Assembly: GCA_964036045.1 (NCBI GenBank) | Contig: OZ038379.1 | Coordinates: forward strand, 121,211,206 to 121,275,205 | Length of the DNA: 64,000 bases | Source of the DNA: Eutreptiella sp. 'Long Island Sound 2002' | Lineage: Eukaryota; Euglenozoa; Euglenophyceae; Eutreptiales; Eutreptiaceae | Direction of reading: 5' to 3' | In this document: positions 28,168-38,000 of the stretch, in pieces | Position numbering within the stretch: position 1 is the stretch's first letter | Layout of the letters: every line of letters begins with the position of its first letter | Made by a program: the position numbers and the translations under genes | Notes under the pieces: model-generated | Databases searched by the model: none | Told to the model about the DNA's origin: nothing | Seen by the model: only the letters and a program-made list of their open reading frames with translations

Positions 28168-28964
28168 ATTGTGCCTCCATCTGGGATGAGATGCCCTGTC
28201 GTCCCCCGCAGGCCAGCGTACGGGGTGTTGAGGATGAATATTTGACAGAGCCACGCGCAGGTATGAGGGAACATACGTGCACAGGAGTCATCGTACTGGG
28301 TTCAATATTGCCATACAAGGATCCACACCTGTCACTCATCAAATGTTCCATGTTGGCAGACACAGGATGTGAGTGTATGGTAGTGATAGGTCCTGAATTG
28401 GGATCCTTCTTCCTGAGAGAAGCGGCCACAGTACCATTCAAACCGATGGGGGTTGGGCAGACCCACCTCGAAGGTGGCAAGCAGGTCGTAAGAGGCGATG
28501 TTATAGTGCCTCTGAGCCGCTACGGAGTTGTCATGAAGAGATGTCGTGATGCTACCATTTACGTTGCCAATGTAGGCCCGCGCTGTATCCTGGAATTCCC
28601 ATTTGTTGCTCGTTATGGCATTCATATTCATGTAGAACCCCCATGTTTTCTGTTTGAAGAGGACGTGGGTAAAGTGGTTACCCCTAATGGTCTGGCTGGG
28701 CAAACCAATGCACCCTCATCACAAATACGGGTGCAACCACACAAGCACAAATCCTCTGCAAGAGGGGCATCTACTGCGACTGATGTCAATGACGCAGAAC
28801 GCCCTGCAATCCTGACATCTGGTTTGGGTGCTATCAGGGATTTTGACAGAATATTTGTTGCTACCTCTGCTACCATAAAACCAAATAATCTCCAGATGAT
28901 TCCTCTCCCTCTATCCCAAGTAGGACGGACACGAAGAACACTGACACATACTGTGTATGGATGA
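28158..28964 (+). CDS. Retropepsin-like aspartic protease of the orphan gag element
   Basis: The frame overlaps the gag stop by 10 nt in a different phase, as pro usually does. The active site is CSMLADTGCECMVV (D-T-G), followed by a beta-rich stretch and CILEFPFVARYGIHIHVEP, which resembles the C-terminal I-L-G-like strand of retropepsins. About 90 further residues end at a stop in 28962-28964. No RT motif follows before element B begins at 29137. ATG starts within the frame include one at about 28263. Clade (Ty3, BEL or other) cannot be told from the protease alone. Confidence 0.6.
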   Translation: MWVNCASIWDEMPCRPPQASVRGVEDEYLTEPRAGMREHTCTGVIVLGSILPYKDPHLSLIKCSMLADTGCECMVVIGPELGSFFLREAATVPFKPMGVGQTHLEGGKQVVRGDVIVPLSRYGVVMKRCRDATIYVANVGPRCILEFPFVARYGIHIHVEPPCFLFEEDVGKVVTPNGLAGQTNAPSSQIRVQPHKHKSSARGASTATDVNDAERPAILTSGLGAIRDFDRIFVATSATIKPNNLQMIPLPLSQVGRTRRTLTHTVYG

Positions 28965-29131
28965 GAGTGAACATGGTCCCCACCTGCCACTGCAGCCAAG
29001 ACAGGGGGCGTTATACTCCCCTGACTGGGTGGTTATACCATGTCCAAAAGACAACGGTATGCATGATGCACAAATGCATACATGTAATAATGTAAATCAA
29101 AAAAGCGACAAATGCTACTCTACAAATCGTG
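28965..29131. other. Short tail of the gag-protease fragment up to the element B target
   Basis: No motif seen. It is the sequence into which B inserted; the continuation is at 35019. Confidence 0.4.
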
Positions 29132-29136
29132 ATAAT
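29132..29136. repeat. Target-site duplication ATAAT (left)
   Basis: Copy of the 5-bp target immediately left of element B; the partner is 35014-35018. Extending to six bases breaks the match (G before, C after). Confidence 0.8.
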
Positions 29137-29165
29137 CTTAGGCGGCTCAAGTTGCATGGTCAAAA
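29137..29165 (+). repeat. Element B terminal inverted repeat (plus-left)
   Basis: Starts CTTAGGCGGCTCAAGTTGCA and continues TGGTCAAAA; mirrored at 34985-35013. After 29 bp the two ends diverge (TGTG versus ACGA). Element A's right end has the same repeat with one change (CTCAGG). Confidence 0.93.
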
Positions 29166-29635
29166 TGTGCCCAAAACTGCCTCTCCGTGGCACTGCGAAA
29201 AAATAGTTGTTTTGGGGGACCCAAAAACACAACAACCGAAAATCCCGCAAAAAGTAATTAACTGGTCCATTTTCATTTATTTTCAAGAAAACCGACTGCC
29301 CGGGAAAATAATCTATTTCTCCAAAAATGCACTACGTTTTTCGCAAAACCGTGACTTTTTGTTTCCTCTACCACTTATGCTTTCCTATGAAAATACCCAT
29401 GAGCTTGCAATCCTTTCCAAAACCAGTTTCTGAAAACCATGTTGCACGCAGTACCACAAGAAGCATTCTTTGGCACCCCTTCTTTGTGCGAGGCCTTGCG
29501 CAAACACCAACACAACAGCGCAATAAAGTGCATCACAGGGAAAAATGTGCCGCACAAGGTGACAGCAAAAAGGTCGTCGAAGAGGAATGCATAGTGCGAG
29601 CCCTCGCGCATAATATATCAAAACAAACGAAGAAA

Positions 29636-30445
29636 TTACTTTTTCTTCGAAACAACTTGCATCTTAGAACCCAGAGCCTTAGCAACGGACGTCTTACCCT
29701 TAGGCGGTGGCTTTGCGGGCTGGTCCCTTGGTTGGAACCGACGAGCTGGCTGCTTGAATGGAGCCCTGGCCCCGGTTTCCTCGGGCCTCGCTTTCGCTGC
29801 CGCTTTCCTCGCTGCCATGCCTTGCGAGACCTGCGGTTCCTCCTCTCCTCCCTCCTCGCTGTCCTCCTCCTCATCCCCATCGCTCTCGTCGGATTCTTCA
29901 CCGGTAACCGACTTTGCTGCCTGAGGCTTGGATGCAGTCTTCTTTTTATTTGGGGCTGGTCCCCCACCAGTAGACTTCCGCTTTGCAGGGGCCAGTGCTT
30001 CTGCAGCTTGACCTTTCTGAACAGTCTCTTCCTCCTTCAGCAACAACGCCTCCGAACCCAACTTCTCATCGCAAACCCAAAGAGGAAGGCCACGGTTTGC
30101 CAAGTTGGCTTGCTGGTCCCAATCACCAGACGCGTCCAGTTTCGACCCTTGTGTCAAGACGTGGTTCAACTGAGTCTGCACTCTGTTGACCTAATCGGAG
30201 AGATTGTCGCTGGTGACACCAAGAAGGTACATGCGACAATCCGGCTCGATGGACGCAATCTTGCACACCAGGTCTGGCAGATGATCAATGAACACAAACG
30301 AAGGCTTGAAGCTCTTCTCGTTCTTTAGGTAATGAAGGTGAGTGTCGAAATACCACATAACCGTCGTTATCGAAAGGGGACCGCCAAATTCATCGTCATC
30401 CATCTCCTCTACTTGAGTAGGTCCAAACCTCAGACAATTTGGAAT
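29636..30445 (-). pseudogene. Element B second gene, last exon (TAG for Trp)
   Basis: IPNCLRFGPTQVEEMDDDEF, TVMWYFDTHLHYLKNEKSFK, CKIASIEPDCRMYLLGVTSD, then TAG at 30191-30193 where A has TGG, then VNRVQTQLNHVLTQGSKLDA and the acidic/Lys-Ala-Pro tail ending SKKK. Close parallel to 25634-26442 in element A. Because A has a frameshift and B a stop at different bases, the parent gene was probably intact in both lineages when they inserted. Confidence 0.6.
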
Positions 30446-30512
30446 CTGCAATGAGGGAGAATTTGTTGCGCCAGTCCTCGCGCAAAGAAAGGACGCAAAG
30501 ACAAAATTATAC
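30446..30512 (-). other. 67-nt GT-AG intron (element B), homologous to 25567-25633
   Basis: Same length, donor (GTATAA) and acceptor (CATTGCAG) as in element A. The palindrome at 30466-30485 has decayed to TTGCGCCAGTCCTCGCGCAA. Confidence 0.78.
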
Positions 30513-31066
30513 CTTTAGTCGTCCAGCTATCTGGTGACGAAATCAGCAACCAGCAAACGTCGAACGTTGTAGGATCCCCTGCTGGCTTTGGTTTGACTGG
30601 CCGTCTGAGGATGGAAACACGCAACATGTTAGCCATGCGCGGCGCGTTGAAATCATCGTTGAGACACCTCTCTGTTTCCGTTTCCAGCACGTCGTACATG
30701 TTGTCAACAACAATTTGAGAGCCGCAGATAAGGGTATCGGCACGCGCCATCTCTTCATACAGCCAGGCTGGGCACATCATCTCAGGAGCAAGATGTACAA
30801 ATATGTCGCCGTTGATAACAATCAGGTGCTTGTCAATCTCCATGAACCGCTTCGGGGGATCGTGGGCCAGAGCTGCAATTCGGGTCGACTTAATTGTGAT
30901 AGTTTGAGTTGCCAGTAATGGATCCTGCTGTTCCACTGGCTTGAAGTCACTAGTAATGCCAGCAGCTGTCCCCTTTGTCGCGGCACTTCTGCAGACCTTT
31001 CACAGCTTCCGGACCAGCATAGTAGGCAAACATCATGAAATCCTTCCACAATTTATAAGTTTTGTC

Positions 31067-31137
31067 CTGAAGATGACAATGTTATGCGCGAGGCCTCGCG
31101 CAACGAACAGCATCGAAACAACGATTAATGAACATAC
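31067..31137 (-). other. 71-nt GT-AG intron with palindrome (element B)
   Basis: On the minus strand GGT CAA TTC|GTATGTTC ... CATCTTCAG|GAC AAA ACT, phase 0 on both sides. The palindrome ATGCGCGAGGCCTCGCGCAA occupies 31084-31103 on the plus strand. Confidence 0.75.
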
Positions 31138-32138
31138 GAATTGACCAGGCTGCTTCAGCTCAGCGGTTGGAACCAGAGCACGCATCTGCACAGCGTCCAC
31201 AATGGCGATCTTGAGATTGCTGTACGTGTCCGGTAGGCCTCGCCGCTGCTGATCTTCAACACATCGAATGAGGTTATCTGCTGCCTCATACAACGGTATC
31301 GGCTCAACGTCTTGTGCGCTTCCTTGTGCTTGTCCCGCAAGCTTTGCACGGAAGGCCCACAGTGTCTCAGGCTTCAGAATATCGGCGATGCATGTAGTAT
31401 GCCAGTGCTGCAGATCCAGACACGCTGTGCGCCGGTTCTCCCGAATCTTTGCAATTGCTTCCACGCTGTGTTGTCCAGATACACACCAAGGATCGCCATT
31501 TAGAAATATGAGACACGTCCATGCGCCAGGGCTCGCGCAACGAGAAGAGCGAACAGTCCGTTGGTAACATACTATTATCCTCCCAGAGAACGACGTGTAA
31601 TGGGCCTGTTGGCGGTGCTGCTTCCAGTGACTCAATACGCTTCTGCAGTAACTTTGTATCTTTCCATCTGATCTGTCCCTTTGTCCTCTCCTGGTCGATT
31701 CTGACGTTGTCCAGCTCAACCTCCACCTGCCTCCCATCCAGCCTCAAGTGGTCCTCGATCTAAGTACCCAAGGTTAGGCCAGGATCTGGTGTTTCTTTCT
31801 TCTTCCGCCCCTTCTTTGGTGTTCCAGCCTCCGATCCCGAGGTCCCAGGGTCATATTTGGTATCTTCTCGTTCCTGGGCTGTTATTTTGGCGGGGCTTGC
31901 TATTCTGCGATAAGAAGAAAGCCTGTTTTGCAGGAAACGAAACATTAAAAAGGGTTAAAATCGTCGTCAATAATGCATATGTGACGCGGTTTTAGCGAAA
32001 ACGGGTACAGTATGGTTGAGAATGCAAAACTGGAGGGGCACGCCACTGTTTTTGACTGACAACCTTGCGCGAGGCCTCGCGCAAGAGAGGGGGTGTAATG
32101 GCCTGTTGTATCATGCTGTTTGCGCGAGGCCTCGCGCA

Positions 32139-32570
32139 TCACTGCATGTTCTCCCATCTTCTTCGAACGTTTCGCATCGTGTCAGCCTCTCTCTGCTCCT
32201 CGGACACACTGCGTTGGGGGATCAGCTCCGACAATTTTCGCTTAAAACCAGCCTTAAGCAGCCGCTGCTGCGTCAGCACCAACAACACGAACACAAGGAC
32301 TTGTTTGTAGTGGTTAGAAGCCTTTGGAATTAGAAGAGACAGTGGAACGTTAGGTACACCCCTGCGCGGACAATGTGCCTGAATTGTACAAGTAGGCTCC
32401 GCACACCACCTAACCCAAGGTACATATACCCGCTCTGCGTTCAAGTAAGCAGTTAACCGCTGACGCACCGAATTGACAAAGGAATTGGGGATTTCGCATA
32501 CGTTCACCCTGTGACCTTCTTTCCGGATGGTGATGACATGGCACAGATCATCAACATCCTCAATGGTCAT
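32139..32570 (-). CDS. Element B ORF after the transposase-like frame, 143 aa
   Basis: Begins MTIEDVDDLCHVITIRKEGH 13 bp after the transposase-like stop; may be its C-terminal part displaced by a frameshift. Residues 45-60 (RVYVPWVRWCAEPTCTIQAH) have Cys/His; the C-terminus is basic (RRRWENMQ). Two palindromes follow at 32120-32139 and 32065-32084, in the presumed 3' untranslated region. Confidence 0.4.
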   Translation of the reverse strand: MTIEDVDDLCHVITIRKEGHRVNVCEIPNSFVNSVRQRLTAYLNAERVYVPWVRWCAEPTCTIQAHCPRRGVPNVPLSLLIPKASNHYKQVLVFVLLVLTQQRLLKAGFKRKLSELIPQRSVSEEQREADTMRNVRRRWENMQ

Positions 32571-32582
32571 TGCACCTCTCTT

Positions 32583-33854
32583 TCAGCCCTTCTTTGTCAC
32601 GAGGCTGGAGAGCAGACTTTCACAAAACTCCTCGCCAAATGCCTGTCCAGGCATGGCTGTGTGCCATGTAGTGTGGCACAATAACGCAGTTGCAACAGCG
32701 CGTTCGTACTTGAAAAGTGTGTCCCCCATGGTCAAACGGTCTAACAGACACATAACGATCTGCAATCCCTCAGAAGCAAAAACACCCGTGTTGGCCGTCT
32801 CGCCAGCCCAATTGCACTGCCTAACGAGGTGTCCTAGGTATAGTAACATAGGACAGTATTGTGTTAACAGAACCTGCATGTCCTTACACACAGCGTACCG
32901 GAGGCGACTTTGCCGATTCGCAGGACGTGCCAGCCCAAGGGAATGACATTTTCTGTTAAGGTGCCCTATGTGGGGGCCCATACCTACAGCAGTGCACCAA
33001 TAGTTATCTCCATTGTGAGAAGCTTTCCGGAAACAGGGGACTGTGTCACCGCTGCACAGCAAACCTTTACGGAAGAAAGTCACGATCGGCCAAAATGAGC
33101 GAAATGTTTGTGTAACGCAAAATTTGTACGCGTGCCAGAAACCATACAATACAGGGTGTGCACGCAAAAAAAGCCGGACATTCCAACCTGTTGTTTTTTC
33201 ACCATACATCATCTTACAAATGCGGTAATGGATGTTCTCATCACATAAAACAGGGACAACTGGTCCAGTGTGCTGCGCAAAGTCCCTAGTGAATTGCAGT
33301 AGGTTAAGAAGCGATACGTTGCTGCTCACCTTTTCTTTGCTTAGACAAAGGGGTCGCCAATGTGGTCTCTTGGCAGGCACAGGTCGAATAATGTCAAGCG
33401 GTGCCCTAATGTTTCGCACAACAGGCCGCGTGCTTGCAAATCCCAGATCGCGCAGGATACGTGCAAACGTTCCCTCCGTGTTCCCCAGCATGCGTGCATC
33501 AACAGGAACACGCCGTTCAAGCTCTACGAGGCTAGGATGACCATGCGAGTAGCGCGGTGCATCCCTCAGCAGCAAAACAGCGGACGCTGTTGCGTTAAGG
33601 CTTTTGTCATTCTTGTCAGGATTTGTGGTACACTGTTTGTTGTACCAGTTGTCCATCCATAACAGAACCCACTGCTGGTGTATTTTGTTCCATGTAGTCT
33701 GTAACCTGACTGCGGCCTTTTCCTTCACTGAAGGTGCGCTATATCGCGCCAGACCTGACCTTGCTAAAATGCAACGCTGCGCCCTACTTCCCTCTATCGC
33801 AACAACTGACTTTGGGTTTCCCTGGTATGGACCTGCGCGGTGGCGCATCAGCAA
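32583..33854 (-). CDS. Element B transposase-like protein, 423 aa
   Basis: The longest frame in B and absent from A. Features that look enzymatic: WVLLWMDNWYNKQC with an isolated Asp-Asn (about residue 65), VVPVLCDENIHYRICKMMYG with Asp-Glu (about residue 205), LYGFWHAYKFCVTQTFRSFW (His next to an aromatic/Lys, about residue 235), and a late EEFCESLL Glu near the C-terminus. This acid, acid, FWHAYK-type, Glu order is like DDE transposases of large eukaryotic transposons, but no family was identified. The stop at 32583 is followed 13 bp later by the next ORF. Start may be upstream if an intron joins the 86-aa ORF. Calling it the transposase rests on size, position and the TIR/TSD evidence. Confidence 0.5.
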   Translation of the reverse strand: MLMRHRAGPYQGNPKSVVAIEGSRAQRCILARSGLARYSAPSVKEKAAVRLQTTWNKIHQQWVLLWMDNWYNKQCTTNPDKNDKSLNATASAVLLLRDAPRYSHGHPSLVELERRVPVDARMLGNTEGTFARILRDLGFASTRPVVRNIRAPLDIIRPVPAKRPHWRPLCLSKEKVSSNVSLLNLLQFTRDFAQHTGPVVPVLCDENIHYRICKMMYGEKTTGWNVRLFLRAHPVLYGFWHAYKFCVTQTFRSFWPIVTFFRKGLLCSGDTVPCFRKASHNGDNYWCTAVGMGPHIGHLNRKCHSLGLARPANRQSRLRYAVCKDMQVLLTQYCPMLLYLGHLVRQCNWAGETANTGVFASEGLQIVMCLLDRLTMGDTLFKYERAVATALLCHTTWHTAMPGQAFGEEFCESLLSSLVTKKG

Positions 33855-33863
33855 AAAAAGGCG

Positions 33864-34124
33864 TCAGGCCTCTCCTATCAAAACACCAACCCATCTCTTG
33901 CCTTCTGCCGCAATCGCCGTTTCAACGCTGCAACGCGTCCGTTCATTTGTGCGCAGACGCAGAAAAAACACAAACAACAATCGCGCGCCCTCGTCCCCCT
34001 GTTTTAGCCCTTTCCACAGTTCTTCTGCCGTGTGATACGGCGGTTCCTCTGAGCAGACATCGCGGAAAACTCCAGATTCTGCGGCCACTGCCTTCTCAAG
34101 GTCCACCTCTTTTCGCAGGGGCAT
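33864..34124 (-). CDS. Element B N-terminal ORF, 86 aa
   Basis: Starts MPLRKEVDLEKAVAAESGVF, shared almost exactly with element A. The two copies stay alike to RWVGVLI and then diverge at GCGCCACC (B about 33838, A about 24560). Probably an upstream exon of a spliced product; no family is recognised. Where A has TGA, B keeps CGA (ARLLFVFF). Confidence 0.55.
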   Translation of the reverse strand: MPLRKEVDLEKAVAAESGVFRDVCSEEPPYHTAEELWKGLKQGDEGARLLFVFFLRLRTNERTRCSVETAIAAEGKRWVGVLIGEA

Positions 34125-34984
34125 TGTTGCTGTGGAAAATGATTGCGTAACTGTATCTGCGTAAAAATCCCTGTTCGAAAAACTTTCTTGCTTTCAAACA
34201 TCAACCTGTCACACAGTTTTCGCGCGACCAATTATTCAATGATTCCCCTGTCGCATGCACCATTTTTGGTTCACTGTAACTGTCTGGTGGTCCCACATTG
34301 GACTAGTTAATCCGAATTGCGGTACCCAGTTGCGGCGCGCTACCATCGCTGTTGGGCTGTGAAGCCAGCGGTGACCACAGTATGAAAACTGGAGATGCCG
34401 GCGGGACCTGTATGGGCACCCATGCAGCAGCACCGCATCAAGGGAATGCACATGCTGTGTAGTTGGTGGATCTGTTCCATTTTTCGTTTCTATGAGCGCT
34501 TATGACATCCATTGCGCGAGGCCTCGCGCAATGATCACCAAAACTTTCATGTTTCTCATGCGCCGTTCCATGCGGGAGGCCTCGCGCTTGAAACTACAGT
34601 TTGTTTCCGAACATTTATACTTTTCAAGTTTCTTGGGTACACCACTGTTGAACTTTATTGGTTAATACATCCATCTCTATCACGCAATCCTGATAATGGT
34701 ACTAAGTTACGTGTATAAATACGACAGGATTCTATTTTGGAAAACCTTGCCTAATGCGTTGTGCTGTAGTACATGAATCCGACACAAATGAACGTCTTTG
34801 CGCGAGGCCTCGCGCAAATAGTGGTCACAAAACAATACTTTTCCCTGTCTTGCCCATGGGACATGTCATTCTTATAAAAATATTTATTTCGCCATGGTTG
34901 TTTGCAACGGTCCAGAAATATCCATCAAAACAACTATTATTTGCTGCCTTTGGAAACCTGTCATTTTCCTACCTTTTCCGTCGT

Positions 34985-35013
34985 TTTTGACCATGCAACT
35001 TGAGCCGCCTAAG
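34985..35013 (-). repeat. Element B terminal inverted repeat (plus-right)
   Basis: Exact reverse complement of 29137-29165 by eye; followed directly by ATAAT. Confidence 0.93.
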
Positions 35014-35018
35014 ATAAT
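35014..35018. repeat. Target-site duplication ATAAT (right)
   Basis: Partner of 29132-29136. Confidence 0.8.
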
Positions 35019-38000
35019 CTGAATATACAGATCACTGATTACTGTCACAGTTGTGGCTGCGACAGACCGCGGTAGATAGATTCCGCTACGCTGCTTCAAT
35101 GCTTCAAAAGTCAAATCAACAACAAAATTACAAACAAATACAAGGCATATGCACCAATCCCAAATAACCAATATGAGCAAGCGACAACACAATTAAATAG
35201 TGTAAAAATCCCCAAATCTCAGTAAGCGGTGCAAGGAATCACATCACACTGAGATCTTGCTGATCCCTTTGCACACTAGAAGACAATGATAACATACGTA
35301 CAACTTGAAAATCACACAAACATGCAACAATCACCGTACGCGTGGCGGCGCCATAGCAAGCAAAAGGCAATCCATTGACACACATACTAGTCGCCTACAC
35401 AAAGATCTTATTGTTGGCTACACATAGCATTGAACAGATTGCTACGCGGGCACAAAGGCGCAAAGATATGGCGCAAAGTTGGTTAACATAATATGGCACA
35501 AATGAGGACATAAAATGAACCTTCAACGTCAACACGCGTGTACACGGCGCACACGAGCCCGAAGCACCAATGCAGGCCGCGGACCCCCCCCGCGGGACAA
35601 GACACGCCGGGCTGGGGAACGCGCCCCCCGCATCAATCATGCGCGGGGAGACACGGAGGGGGGGGGACGCTCCCTCGGAGCGCGACCCCTGGCCCTGCAC
35701 CCCTAGCCGGCGCTAACACCGCGCAGGGACACGGCCGGGCCAACGATGGGCAGTAGCTGCCGCAGCTCCTTGGAGCACAGGGAGGGGACCGTCACCGCCG
35801 CCCACGCGCGCGCAACGAGGGCACGGACATAACGGGCCAACTGCTGGCGGCGCCCGGCGCCCCGACAATAGCAGAGATCCCATTCATGACACCCTCTGGC
35901 CCTCTCCGACCCCTCAGTCCCCCCCGACCGCACGACCGCTGCCCAGCAGCCTCGGGACGGCAGCAGGCACCCACCGTCCAAGGCCTTGACCCCCGGCGGC
36001 AAACGAAGGGCGGGACGACGGCCACCACCGTTGGCCCTCGCGGCCGCAGGCCGACCTGTGGGGTCCCCCAGCAGCACGGGACAGGCGCTTGAGCCCACGG
36101 GCCACGGCACAGAACACGCCACGTCCCCCTGGGACGGGCGGCCTGCCCTTCATGCGTCTACGATGGGCGACCGGGGGAACAGTGGTACCGCCGCGCCATC
36201 CCCCCCCCTGCTTTCCTTCTCACCGAAGGGACGACAGCCCCCTCTAGCATGGGCCGCCAAACCTCCGCAGCACCCTACCACAGCGAGGCGCACCGCAATC
36301 CCACCCTCCCCAGCCTATCCCGGGGGGACGCAGGGTGAAGGACCCAACCATGGCGCCCCAACGCGAGACATGCGCGGCTGTGCGATGAGCTATGAGCAGC
36401 ATAGGCGGACAAGGGGGCCCTCCTACCCCTGCAACCCCCCCGCCCCCCCACCCCCTACCAGCGCGGACATCACCCAGGAGCGGCCCCGGGGAACGCCGGA
36501 GGGGATGCCCAGGTCACTGCACCCTGAGGCCAGTCCAACCGATTACCGCCATTCCAGGCCCGCGACCCCCAAAGTGGGCCAGGGTGCCAACGCCCTTGCG
36601 CGGGGCAGCCGCTACTTCCCCCCCCCCCGCCCTGGCGATAACGCCCACCGGACCCCCGGCACCACACCGCGGCGCACCGCGAGAAGCCCCCCGCTGGGAC
36701 GGGTGGACGGCCAGCCCCCCAGGGTGTAGGCCTCCGGACCTGTCTAACGCTGCATTCGGCTGCACCACGCCACAGGGCACGCACACCACACCGCCTTGGT
36801 GCCACCAACATACCCGCCCCTCTGCTTCCGCAACAGGCATGGCCCACAATGTTATACCCCGGACCACGCAGACTGTGGGGACGGTGGACGTGGCCATGGC
36901 ATCCAACGCCGCCGGCAACGTCACAGACCACCCTACCCTGAGCGGCTTCCCGCCCTGCCCGGGGGCAGTCCTGCAGCAGCGGGCTCACCCGCTCGGCCTT
37001 TGGTTGGAGCGCCCCATTGTGGCCACGGGCGCCCCGTTGCGGCACCTGGCCACGATGACCTCCGAGGAGTCGGAGGGAGGGAGGGCCGGACCCACCGCCG
37101 GGGGGGGGCCGACAGGCGGGCAAGGCGGGAGGCTGCCGGCAAGCAGAGCTGGCCTGCAGAGCTGCTTGGTGTACAGGTTTGACTGACCTGGCGCCAGGCC
37201 AGCCCCGCCATACGCAGGCCGAGAGAGGCGGGGGGCCCCGCACCAGTGCTGACCGGCTGACCCCTGCCCGAAGCCCGCCCCCCGGCCGACTGGATGGCCG
37301 TCAACAGTGGCACCAGGGGCGCACTGTCTCCCAATGTTGGCTACTTGGCCAGCCCAGCCCATGAACCGAACCTCTCCTAGCCCCCGCCCCACCCTGCGCC
37401 CGTGACCACCGCATGCCGCACCACGCGCGCTTGCGGGCCGGGGACACTCCCGTGGCCCTGCCCCTCTGGAGGCCCGCACGAGGCATACACGCAAGCAGGC
37501 GACGTATGCCACGCCCCCCACAGAGGGACAGCGGGACAGGGGAATGACGAGGGTGCGCGACTGAGGCAGGGGGCCCCAGCACGCCCCCCATTCCCAGTCC
37601 CTCCGCCCCTGGGTACCCGCGGCCCGTGGGGCTCGGTGGCGAACTCCACACATGCTGGGCCGCCCGCCTGCCGAGGCGTTGCGTCGAGCCACCACAGTGC
37701 ACATGCCACGGGAGGCCCCCCTCGTGTGGCGTCCGGAAGCACGTGGACAGGGAAAAGGAGCAGCATGGAGGCGGTACCCTCCATGAACACAGAGCAAGGA
37801 TGAGGACCGGACTTGGTACCCGTGCAGGGTGGGCAGAGGGACAGCTGAGCCGCCCCACCCGCGAGCCAAGCGATGCAGCGCGGGGCGGGGCGACGGGGCG
37901 TCACCGCAGCCCCCCACCCCCTGCCCCCGACGCCCCACACCGGGCCCCGACGATAGCGTGGTGCTGCCGCGCCCACCGAGGCGCCACACGGCGGCCCGGC

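Larger units (their letters stand above)
30446..31945 (-). pseudogene. Element B second gene, 5' exons
   Basis: ATG at 31945 (MFRFLQNRLSSYRRIASPAK), a basic/Lys-rich segment, a TAG at 31758-31760 in an otherwise continuous frame, then coiled-coil-like RLDGRQVEVELDNVRIDQER. An intron with a palindrome begins at GTATGTTACC (31572) and ends near 31458. The next exon has ENRRTACLDLQHWHTTCIAD and VPTAELKQPGQF. The intron 31067-31137 is followed by DKTYKLWKDFMMFAYYAGPE. A frameshift near 30960 and an extra base near 30515 separate this from TRIAALAHDPPKRFMEIDKH and CPAWLYEEMARADTLICGSQ, shared with element A. Confidence 0.55.
29484..34818. repeat. Ten palindromes in element B (consensus TTGCGCGAGGCCTCGCGCAA)
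   Basis: Plus positions: 29484-29503, 29594-29610, 30466-30485 (intron), 31084-31103 (intron), 31521-31540 (intron), 32065-32084 (perfect), 32120-32139, 34512-34531 (perfect), 34570-34589, 34799-34818 (perfect). Five match sites in element A; 31084, 31521, 32065, 32120 and 34799 are in segments A lacks. All known sites fall in introns, leader or trailer, none in conserved coding sequence. Confidence 0.9.
29137..35013 (-). mobile_element. Element B: full-length DNA transposon, 29-bp TIRs, 5-bp TSD
   Basis: Terminal inverted repeats of 29 bp, identical by eye (29137-29165 starting CTTAGGCGGCTCAAGTTGCA; 34985-35013 its complement), flanked by ATAAT on both sides (29132-29136 and 35014-35018). 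Length 5877 bp. Read on the minus strand it has a leader with three palindromes, a short N-terminal ORF, a transposase-like ORF, and a second intron-containing gene. I cannot match termini, TSD length and proteins to a known superfamily: Transib also makes 5-bp duplications but has CACWATG-type ends. Internal stops and frameshifts suggest this copy is inactive. Confidence 0.85.

Noticed and set aside
23853-34818. CRISPR-like array from recurring palindromes
   Set aside because: Spacing is irregular (hundreds to thousands of bp), the DNA is eukaryotic with introns, and there are no uniform spacers.
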